Shown here: positions 1 to 5,677 of the stretch, in pieces
Layout: the number at the start of each line of letters is the position of its first letter
How positions within the stretch are numbered: position 1 is the first letter of the stretch
Assembly (NCBI GenBank): GCA_020625635.1
Contig: JAHLBL010000083.1
Coordinates: 1 to 7,095 of the forward strand
DNA length: 7,095 nucleotides
Source: a bacterium
Lineage (GTDB): Bacteria > Bacillota > Clostridia > Oscillospirales > Acutalibacteraceae
Direction of reading: 5' to 3'
Notes under the pieces: model-generated
What the model was told of the DNA's origin: nothing
What the model saw: only the letters and a program-made list of their open reading frames with translations
The model's database searches: none
Position numbers and translations under genes: made by a program

Positions 1-1
1 A

Positions 2-271
2 AAAAATAAAAAGAACAGGGAGCGTGTGCTCAGGGTAAGCGCGATATGCGCGATCGCGTCGGGCGGATATACAGCCGACGACCTTGACTTCTTCTCGGCG
101 CTTTTTGAAAAGACCGAGGAGGACGAGGAACACAGCTTCTGGTTCAATAACTCAATATATATCTACAGCGAAAGCGAGCGCGACAAAACTGTTCTGTTCC
201 GCGTAATGCCTGCTACGGAGGGCAAGCGCGACGAATGGCACATCAGCGATTTTATAATGAACGCAGGCTGA
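2..271 (+). CDS. Unrecognised protein, 3' part only (runs off left edge)
   Basis: The frame is open from the first bases of the window to a TGA stop, so this is most likely the C-terminal 89 residues of a longer protein. A GTG at position 26 could be read as a start, but the only purine-rich stretch before it (AGGGAG, 17-22) lies just 3 bases away, too close for a normal ribosome binding site. The visible part begins with a Lys/Asn/Arg-rich stretch. It continues through a short small-residue segment (AICAIASGG), an acidic region with several Asp/Glu, and an aromatic stretch (FWFNNSIYIY), and ends in HISDFIMNAG. No signal peptide, clear membrane helix or catalytic motif is seen. I do not recognise the family. 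It converges on spoVAE with a gap of 15 bases and no convincing terminator between them. Codon use resembles the neighbouring genes, which supports real coding. Confidence 0.6.
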   Translation, partial: KNKKNRERVLRVSAICAIASGGYTADDLDFFSALFEKTEEDEEHSFWFNNSIYIYSESERDKTVLFRVMPATEGKRDEWHISDFIMNAG

Positions 272-286
272 TTTTTCCCGGTTCTG

Positions 287-640
287 TTATTTCGAGCTTG
301 CTTTTGTTATGAGAGCGGCGATTACGGAAAAAACGATCGCGGCGGCTATTCCTGCCGCGGCAGCTCCCAGCGGAGCCGTCAGTATGCCGAGAGCTCCGTC
401 ACGGTTAACGGCGTCCTCGGCGCCCTGCGCCATAAGGTAGCCGAAGCCCGAAATCGGCACGCTGGCTCCCGCTCCCGCGAAATCCGCGAGCGGACCGTAA
501 AGTCCCAGCGCGGTCAGGATAACGCCCGCGACAACGAAGCCCGTAAGTATTCTCGCGGGAGTGAGCGCTGTTTTATCTATAAGAAGCTGACCGACGACGC
601 AGATCGCGCCGCCTACGAGAAAAGCGTTTACATAATTCAT
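287..640 (-). CDS. spoVAE: Stage V sporulation protein AE (SpoVAEb type), membrane component of the spore dipicolinic acid channel
   Basis: This 117-residue protein matches the SpoVAE/SpoVAEb family in length and sequence. Recognisable features are the start MNYVNAFLVGG, the LTPAR motif (residues 26-30) and the glycine-rich DFAGAGASVPISGFG stretch (53-67). Hydrophobic segments lie at about 5-21, 31-48 and 84-112, so it is an integral membrane protein with no signal peptide. In Bacillus and Clostridium, SpoVA proteins sit in the spore inner membrane and take up Ca-dipicolinic acid during sporulation and release it in germination; SpoVAC, SpoVAD and SpoVAE are the widely conserved core. The ATG start fits the family, but its ribosome site is weak (TGGGA, 8 bases upstream on the minus strand). 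The gene stands alone: no spoVAC or spoVAD lies upstream, where a divergent ABC operon begins instead. Forespore (sigma-G) control is expected from the family, but I could not find a convincing sigma-G promoter. Confidence 0.92.
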   Translation of the reverse strand: MNYVNAFLVGGAICVVGQLLIDKTALTPARILTGFVVAGVILTALGLYGPLADFAGAGASVPISGFGYLMAQGAEDAVNRDGALGILTAPLGAAAAGIAAAIVFSVIAALITKASSK

Positions 641-663
641 AGAAGCATCCCAATGTGATAAAA

Positions 664-674
664 TTCTGAAAAAT
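664..674. repeat. Direct repeat copy 1 (TTCTGAAAAAT)
   Basis: The 11-base sequence TTCTGAAAAAT occurs here and again, identical and in the same orientation, at 750-760, with start points 86 bases apart. The two copies bracket the dyads and the TATAAT box. It could be a pair of protein-binding sites, or chance similarity in AT-rich DNA. Confidence 0.5.
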
Positions 675-681
675 TGTGAAA

Positions 682-699
682 TGTAAATGAAACATTACA
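682..699. promoter_or_regulatory. Operator-like dyad TGTAA-N8-TTACA
   Basis: TGTAA at 682-686 is mirrored by TTACA at 695-699, an 18-base element with perfect 5-base arms. A second dyad overlaps it, AATGT (680-684) with ACATT (692-696). This size and spacing suits a dimeric helix-turn-helix repressor, but the arms are short and the match is not to a named operator. It lies between the two divergent genes and could act on either. Confidence 0.3.
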
Positions 700-700
700 G

Positions 701-720
701 AATCCGCCCAAAAACGGATT
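701..720. promoter_or_regulatory. Inverted repeat AATCCG-N8-CGGATT next to a T run
   Basis: AATCCG (701-706) and CGGATT (715-720) are perfect 6-base inverted arms around an 8-base loop. They are followed on the plus strand by a T run reaching 723, so the element resembles a weak intrinsic terminator. However, no plus-strand gene lies just upstream for it to terminate. It sits where the -35 region would be for the TATAAT box at 730-735, so an operator overlapping the promoter is the other reading. It might also act as an attenuator on a longer transcript. Confidence 0.35.
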
Positions 721-729
721 TTTATAGTG

Positions 730-735
730 TATAAT
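730..735 (+). promoter_or_regulatory. Possible -10 box (TATAAT) for the ABC operon
   Basis: A perfect TATAAT lies about 45 bases before the GTG start of the ATPase gene and would place transcription start near 742. No recognisable TTGACA-like -35 element is present 16-18 bases upstream; that position (about 706-713) is CCCAAA-like and falls inside the inverted repeat. If real, this promoter would probably need an activator. In AT-rich DNA the hexamer could also be chance. Confidence 0.4.
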
Positions 736-749
736 TATTCTGGCTTAAT

Positions 750-760
750 TTCTGAAAAAT
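750..760. repeat. Direct repeat copy 2 (TTCTGAAAAAT)
   Basis: Identical to the 11 bases at 664-674. This copy lies between the TATAAT box and the ribosome binding site, so it would be in the 5' leader of the operon mRNA. Confidence 0.5.
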
Positions 761-765
761 ATACA

Positions 766-771
766 AAGGAG
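766..771 (+). promoter_or_regulatory. Ribosome binding site (AAGGAG) that fixes the ATPase start at 780
   Basis: AAGGAG ends at 771 and stands 8 bases before the GTG at 780. The earlier in-frame GTG at 771 begins inside this site and so cannot be served by it. This decides for the later start. Confidence 0.75.
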
Positions 772-779
772 TGAACGCA

Positions 780-1727
780 GTGGTAGAAGTAAAAAATCTT
801 ACTAAATGCTACGGCAAAACGACCGTTGTCGACAACATAAGCTTTTCGGCGGACAGCGGCGAAATACTCGGATTTCTCGGACCGAACGGCGCGGGTAAAT
901 CTACAACGATGAATATAATAACGGGATATATTTCCTCAACAAGCGGTACGGTTACCGTTGACGGTTACGATATTCTCTCAAATCCGCGAAAGGTAAAATC
1001 TCTCATAGGTTATCTTCCCGAGATCCCCCCTCTTTATGTCGATATGACAGTAAGAAAGTATCTCGAGTTTATGTTTGACTTAAAGCGCGTTCGCCTTCCT
1101 AAAAAGGAGCATATAGAAGAGGTTATGCGCCTTATTAAGATAGACCACGTTTCCGAAAGGCTGATAAAGCATCTCTCAAAGGGCTACCGCCAGCGTGTCG
1201 GCTTTGCTCAGGCGCTGCTCGGCAATCCGCCCGTGCTTATCTTCGACGAGCCGACCGTCGGACTTGACCCGCAGCAGATCATTGAGATCCGCAACATTAT
1301 ACGCAGTCTCGGTAAGAAGCACACGGTTATTTTCTCGTCGCACGTTCTCTCCGAGGTATCGGAGATCTGCGACCGCATCGTCGTTATTTCCAACGGAAAA
1401 ATCGTCAGCGATACAAAAACCGAAAACCTCGCGAGCTCCGTTTCGGGCGAGCAGAAGCTCAGCCTCGAGGTTGAGGGAAGCTCGGGCACAGTGCTCGACG
1501 CGCTGAAGGTTATTCCTCACGTAAAGAAAATCCGCAAAAAAGCCGATACAAAGGACGGCGTTTCGCGTTATGTCGTGGAGTACGACCTCGACGCCGATAT
1601 CCGCCGCGACGTTTTCCGCGCGCTTACCGCGAAAGGACTTGTGATCCTCGGTATGAAGAACGCCGACGAAACCCTCGAGGACAGCTTCCTCAAGCTCGTT
1701 TCTCAGGACCAGACAAAGGAGGTTTAA
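780..1727 (+). CDS. ABC transporter ATP-binding protein, GldA-like
   Basis: Cytoplasmic ATPase of an ABC-2 type transporter, 315 residues from the GTG at 780. Counting from that start, Walker A is GPNGAGKST (34-42), the signature is LSKGY (132-136), Walker B is VLIFDEP (152-158, with D156 and E157), the D-loop is GLD (161-163) and the switch histidine is H188 in SSH. The Q-loop position carries glutamate instead of glutamine (E81 in GYLPE), and the signature reads LSKGY rather than LSGGQ. The last ~100 residues after the ATPase core form an accessory C-terminal region, as is common in this group. The nearest recognised type is GldA of the gliding-motility ABC system. The permease gene follows after 3 bases, with its ribosome site (AAAGGAGG) inside the end of this gene, implying coupled expression. 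The substrate is unknown. Confidence 0.93.
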   Translation: MVEVKNLTKCYGKTTVVDNISFSADSGEILGFLGPNGAGKSTTMNIITGYISSTSGTVTVDGYDILSNPRKVKSLIGYLPEIPPLYVDMTVRKYLEFMFDLKRVRLPKKEHIEEVMRLIKIDHVSERLIKHLSKGYRQRVGFAQALLGNPPVLIFDEPTVGLDPQQIIEIRNIIRSLGKKHTVIFSSHVLSEVSEICDRIVVISNGKIVSDTKTENLASSVSGEQKLSLEVEGSSGTVLDALKVIPHVKKIRKKADTKDGVSRYVVEYDLDADIRRDVFRALTAKGLVILGMKNADETLEDSFLKLVSQDQTKEV

Positions 1728-1730
1728 AAA

Positions 1731-2435
1731 ATGGGAACGATTATAAAACGTGAAATCCAGTCTTATTTTACCTCCGCGATAGCCTATATCGTTCTGGCGA
1801 TGTTCTTCTATTTTTCGGGAATGCTTTTTGTCAGCAACAACTTCCGCGGAAACACGACCTCACTCACAATGGTGTTCGGAAATATGATAGAGATCATCGT
1901 ATTCCTTACTCCGCTTATTTCCATGAAAACCTTCAGCGATGAAAAGCGTCTGCACACCGACCAGGCTCTGCTGACCTCTCCCGCAAGGCTTATTGACATC
2001 GTGCTCGGAAAGTACTTCGGAGCGCTCGTGCTTTTCGCTATCTGCTTCGCTGTTTTTCCCGTTTACGGCTTTGTGCTGTCGTTCTTCGGCGAACCAGACT
2101 GGGCGGTAATTATCTGCACCGAGGTCGGCGTATTCCTCCTCGGCGCGGCGCTTATTGCGATAGACGTGTTTATCTCCTCTCTTACCGAGAGCCAGGCTAT
2201 CGCTGCTGTAGTCGGAATCGCGGCGGGAATCCTCCTGCTCAATCCGAGTCTGATCACGAATATTTTCAACATCGACTGGCTGACAAGCGCGATTGAGTCT
2301 GTTTCTTTTGTAAACCGCGCGACAAACTTTACATACGGAATGATGGATCTCGGCGGAATTGTATACTTCCTGAGCGTTATCGCTCTGTTCAATTTCCTGA
2401 CAGTCCGCGTTCTCGATTCAAGACGCTGGAAGTAA
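1731..2435 (+). CDS. ABC-2 type transporter permease, GldF-like
   Basis: Integral membrane partner of the preceding ATPase, 234 residues. Six hydrophobic segments can be picked out at about 13-34, 46-64, 93-118, 124-149, 154-172 and 209-227, the usual count for an ABC-2 permease. Between helices 2 and 3 lies the family's cytoplasmic motif, here SDEKRLHTDQALLTSP (69-84). The protein ends in the basic tail RRWK. A strong AAAGGAGG site ends 8 bases before the ATG. Only one permease gene is present, so the membrane pore would be a homodimer, assuming a standard two-permease, two-ATPase complex. Length and neighbours (GldA-like before, GldG-like after) fit GldF; gliding itself is not implied. The next gene begins 12 bases downstream. 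Confidence 0.92.
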   Translation: MGTIIKREIQSYFTSAIAYIVLAMFFYFSGMLFVSNNFRGNTTSLTMVFGNMIEIIVFLTPLISMKTFSDEKRLHTDQALLTSPARLIDIVLGKYFGALVLFAICFAVFPVYGFVLSFFGEPDWAVIICTEVGVFLLGAALIAIDVFISSLTESQAIAAVVGIAAGILLLNPSLITNIFNIDWLTSAIESVSFVNRATNFTYGMMDLGGIVYFLSVIALFNFLTVRVLDSRRWK

Positions 2436-2447
2436 GGAGGGTTTAAG

Positions 2448-3965
2448 ATGGAAAACAAAAAATCAAAATTCTCTGAATTTTTCAGGTCACACCGCGCCAG
2501 AAAGGGCACTTACGCAATAGTTATTACTGCCGTATTTGTAGCGATAGTTGTACTCGTAAACATTCTCACGGGAATCGCGGTTGAAAAATACCCCGCTCTT
2601 CAGTTCGATATGACGCAGACGCAGACATATCAGCTTCAGGACGATACAGTCCAGTATCTCAAACAGGTGGACAAGGACGTCACGATCTACGTTCTCGAAA
2701 AGGAAAAGAACCTTATCGCCGGTAACGAATATATCTACCAGGCGGATAAGCTGCTCAGAAAAATCGGAGCGGAGAACGACCACATCACGCTTAAATTTAT
2801 TGATTTAACCAAGAATCCCACGTTCAAGTCGAAGTACAAAAACGCCGACTGGAGCGCCACAGGTCAGGATCAGGTGTTTATTATTGTGGACGCGGGGGAC
2901 GAGAAATACAGAGGTCTATCGTTCGGCGACTGCTTCACATTCAACCAGAACGATGACGGAAGCTACGTTTTCGCCTCCACGACCGTTGAGCAGGCTGTAG
3001 TTACGGGACTTCTCTCGACAACGAGCAACGAGCTTGTCGGGGTTGACTTCCTTTTGGGCTCAGGCGAGAGCGAGGAATACTACTCGGGACTTGAGGAGCT
3101 ACTTAAGCAGAACGCTTATGAAATCAATGAGGTAGATATCACCACGGGCAAGCTTTCAAAAGACAGCGATATCGCGGTGCTCTACGCTCCCGTTGTTGAC
3201 CTTTCCAAGGACTCGGTAAAGAAGCTTGAAAAATGGCTTGACAGCGAAAGCGAGCGCGGAAAAACGCTCATCTATATTCCCTACAGTGACGCTGTCGAAA
3301 CCCCGAACCTTGACACGCTTCTCGAAAAATACGGAATGAAGGTTACTCAGGGCGCTGCGTTCTGTCTCAACCCGAATTACGTTTACAATAACAACGAGTT
3401 TATTTTCAAGACAGATTACGCCAACGATACATATACCGAAACGCTTCGGGATCCGAGCATCACTGTCGCTACTCTGAACGCCCGTCCCGTTGAAATCACG
3501 GACACAACCGCGGCTACGCCTCTGCTTTCCGTAAGCGATAATGTGGGAGTGCTCCCGTTCGATGTGGCTGAGGTCGATTCCTACGACAAATATATGGTTT
3601 CCGAGGGTATCAACATTGCCGCAATCGGCACAAAGAAGGGCGCCGACACATCAAACGCTCATATCGCGGTATTCGGCTCGCCTCTGATGCTGGCTGCTTC
3701 AACACTCGCGGACGGCACAGTCAACAACGCGAATTATATCGTCAATTTCTGCAACACAATCACGGAGCGCGGCGACCTCGGAATCATCATCACCTCGGCT
3801 CAGTCCGATAAGCGTGTTCTCAGCGACGTGACCGACTCTACAGTCAACACGATAAACGCGATCTTCGTATGGATTCTGCCGATAATTATTCTTCTTATCG
3901 GTCTTGCGGTTTCGATCTACCGCAAAAGACGCTCAACAGCACAGGGCAGGGGGTATAAGGAATGA
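2448..3965 (+). CDS. GldG-like auxiliary protein of an ABC transporter (ABC_transp_aux family)
   Basis: A 505-residue protein with a short basic cytoplasmic N-terminus, a membrane helix at about 21-43, a large extracytoplasmic middle and a second helix at about 471-491 followed by a basic tail (YRKRRS). This two-ended anchoring fits GldG and the ABC_transp_aux family (PF09822). Residues ~75-125 (DVTIYVLEKE to FIDLTKNP) look like the thioredoxin-like fold region of such proteins. Residues ~195-300 contain the pattern typical of the auxiliary domain: a strand, a LEELLKQN helix, an AVLYAPVVDLS strand, a KKLEKWLDS helix, then LLEKYGMKV. No catalytic cysteine pair or other active site is visible. 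AAGGAGG ends 7 bases before the ATG. The gene overlaps the next by 4 bases (ATGA). Likely role: the extracytoplasmic part of the complex formed by the two preceding proteins; its exact function is unknown. Confidence 0.9.
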   Translation: MENKKSKFSEFFRSHRARKGTYAIVITAVFVAIVVLVNILTGIAVEKYPALQFDMTQTQTYQLQDDTVQYLKQVDKDVTIYVLEKEKNLIAGNEYIYQADKLLRKIGAENDHITLKFIDLTKNPTFKSKYKNADWSATGQDQVFIIVDAGDEKYRGLSFGDCFTFNQNDDGSYVFASTTVEQAVVTGLLSTTSNELVGVDFLLGSGESEEYYSGLEELLKQNAYEINEVDITTGKLSKDSDIAVLYAPVVDLSKDSVKKLEKWLDSESERGKTLIYIPYSDAVETPNLDTLLEKYGMKVTQGAAFCLNPNYVYNNNEFIFKTDYANDTYTETLRDPSITVATLNARPVEITDTTAATPLLSVSDNVGVLPFDVAEVDSYDKYMVSEGINIAAIGTKKGADTSNAHIAVFGSPLMLAASTLADGTVNNANYIVNFCNTITERGDLGIIITSAQSDKRVLSDVTDSTVNTINAIFVWILPIIILLIGLAVSIYRKRRSTAQGRGYKE

Positions 3966-5659
3966 CAGAAAAGGAAAAAAAGAAAGCCGAGATCATTGTC
4001 GAAGAGGAACAGAAGGACGATAACCTTCTGAAAAAATTCGACAAGCCCTCGGAAAATAAAAGAAAAATAAAAAAGCAGTCACCCGTAAAGGCTATGGTAA
4101 TCGCTCTTGTTGTGGTCTGCGTGCTTGTCGGCGGTATCTTCATCGCTACCCGCAAAGCTCCCGAGCAGGAGGAACAGCCGACCTCAATCAGCACGGGCGA
4201 CTCAGGCTCAAATCCGCTTGTCGATGACGACAAAATGTGGCAGGCTGACGTAAAAAAGACAAAAAAAGGCAAGGTAAAGAATGATACCGCGGGAAATCTG
4301 CTCGAGCTTATCCCCTCGGATATCAAAAAAATCGAGCTTGAACACGAGGACGAGAAGCTCACTATCCTCTCCGAAACTCCTACCGTAAAGCTCGACGAGA
4401 CAGACCCAGACACAGGCAAGCAGAAGGAGGGCACCGACGCGACAGTCTACACCCTCGTAGGCTTCGAGGACTTTGACCTCAAGCCGGGTACTGCCGACGA
4501 AATCGCAAACATCTGCTCAACGCTCGAGTACACCTCCATCGCGTCGGCTGACGCGAGCGGAAAACTCTCCGATTACGGTATGGATAAGCCCCGCGCCGTC
4601 GCTAATATTACCTTCGACGACAACACAAAGGCTGTCATCAAGGTCGGCAGCGATATCGTACAGGGACGCGGAACATATGTTATGTTCGGCAGCGGCAACG
4701 AGGTATTTGTCTGTGAAACCGAGAGAGTAGAGCCGCTCCTCACATCGCTGACGGGTATGATAAGCCTGACAATCAACGACGCGGCGGCTAACAACGAGGA
4801 CAACGAGTTCAAGTCGATTTCTCTCAGCGGTTCAAACTTTAAAAATGAGATAGTGATTGAGCCCAATCCCGACACAGAGAGCGTGTCGAATACAAATATT
4901 CTCACGGCTCCCGTGAATGTTCTCGCTTCCGACCAGGGCACGAGCGCGGTTTCGGGCGCGGTCCGCGGTCTTTATGCCGACGAGGTTGTATATCTTAACC
5001 CCGACAGCGATAAGCTGAAGCAGTTCGGACTCGCGGCGCCCTACGCTAAGCTCGTTGCGGAATACCCCGACACCACGGTTTCGCTTATTGCGAGCAAGCC
5101 TGATTCCGAGGGCAACGTCTGTGTTATGAAGGACGGCGACAAGGTTATTTACAAGATGAAACAGGCGTCGCTCCCGTGGGTGACTACCACTTTAAAAGCC
5201 CTCACCACCGAGTACGTTCTTAACCCCAAGCTTTCGGGGCTCAAGGAAATGAAGGTAACCGCGGGCGGTAAGGACTACAGCTTTAAAATCAAGACTACCG
5301 AGACAAAGACGACCGACGATAACGGAGAAGAGACCTCAACCTACGACACCGTCACGAAGTTTGGCGGAAAAGAGCTCAACGAAGGCAACTTCGAGACCTA
5401 TTTCCGCAACGCCTCGCTGATTACAAAATCGGATTACAGCGCTTCCTCTCCGAACGGAAAAGCTGTTCTGACGATCAGGTACACTTACTCGGGTTCAAGA
5501 AACCCTGATACGATCGCGTTCTATAATATCGACGGCAACAAATACGCCGCGACAGTCAACGGTACGGCTGTCGGCAAGGTCTACGCGAGCTATGTCGACA
5601 CAATAGTTAAACAGACCTCCGCTGTTTCAAAGGACGACCAGGTAAACAGCGTCTGGTAA
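3962..5659 (+). CDS. DUF4340 domain-containing membrane-anchored protein
   Basis: A 565-residue protein with a highly charged Lys/Glu-rich cytoplasmic N-terminus (1-40), one membrane helix at about 43-63 and a linker rich in Glu, Ser and Gly. The rest is expected outside the membrane. The outer part appears to consist of three related units, at about 118-266, 282-418 and 424-555. Each starts with a beta-rich stretch (IKKIELEHED, FKSISLSGSN, LKEMKVTAGG). The first two contain the YGLxxP-type motif of DUF4340 (YGMDKP near 204; FGLAAP near 356); the third lacks it. DUF4340 (PF14238) genes are commonly found after GldG-like genes, as here. The function is not known; a role in binding or positioning a substrate beside the GldG-like partner is inference. 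The ATG overlaps the previous stop, with AGGGGG 8 bases upstream. An ABC exporter gene follows after 18 bases. Confidence 0.88.
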   Translation: MTEKEKKKAEIIVEEEQKDDNLLKKFDKPSENKRKIKKQSPVKAMVIALVVVCVLVGGIFIATRKAPEQEEQPTSISTGDSGSNPLVDDDKMWQADVKKTKKGKVKNDTAGNLLELIPSDIKKIELEHEDEKLTILSETPTVKLDETDPDTGKQKEGTDATVYTLVGFEDFDLKPGTADEIANICSTLEYTSIASADASGKLSDYGMDKPRAVANITFDDNTKAVIKVGSDIVQGRGTYVMFGSGNEVFVCETERVEPLLTSLTGMISLTINDAAANNEDNEFKSISLSGSNFKNEIVIEPNPDTESVSNTNILTAPVNVLASDQGTSAVSGAVRGLYADEVVYLNPDSDKLKQFGLAAPYAKLVAEYPDTTVSLIASKPDSEGNVCVMKDGDKVIYKMKQASLPWVTTTLKALTTEYVLNPKLSGLKEMKVTAGGKDYSFKIKTTETKTTDDNGEETSTYDTVTKFGGKELNEGNFETYFRNASLITKSDYSASSPNGKAVLTIRYTYSGSRNPDTIAFYNIDGNKYAATVNGTAVGKVYASYVDTIVKQTSAVSKDDQVNSVW

Positions 5660-5677
5660 AAATCTTTCAATTCCGGT

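Larger units (their letters stand above)
641..779. promoter_or_regulatory. Divergent intergenic control region between spoVAE and the ABC operon
   Basis: This is the only sizeable non-coding stretch in the window. It is much richer in A and T than the genes on either side. It must contain the start signals for spoVAE (leftward) and for the Gld-like operon (rightward). It holds an 11-base direct repeat, two dyad symmetries and a TATAAT box, each listed separately. No tRNA, small ORF or riboswitch-like fold was recognised. Confidence 0.7.

Noticed and set aside
261..310. A bidirectional terminator between the two convergent genes
   Set aside because: The best pairing (GCAGGCT with AGCTTGC) is 7 bases with a G-U pair and a loop of about 27 bases, too weak to call.
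641..735. A sigma-G type promoter for spoVAE on the minus strand (for example CACTATA, the complement of 723-729)
   Set aside because: The -10-like match has one mismatch, and no acceptable -35 element stands 17-18 bases upstream on that strand. Other candidates between it and the start are worse.
755..770. A sigma-E-like -10 (ATATACAAA) before the ATPase gene
   Set aside because: It matches only partly, and would place transcription start at or beyond the ribosome binding site.
1176..1520. Minus- and plus-strand open frames inside the GldA-like ATPase gene
   Set aside because: They lie wholly within a gene with intact ABC motifs, and their translations are low-complexity with no family resemblance, so they are shadows of the real frame.
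3895..4434. A 179-residue minus-strand open frame across the GldG/DUF4340 junction
   Set aside because: The translation is a Ser/Phe-rich string produced by the antisense of Lys/Glu-rich codons. It overlaps two well-supported genes and has no ribosome site that stands out.
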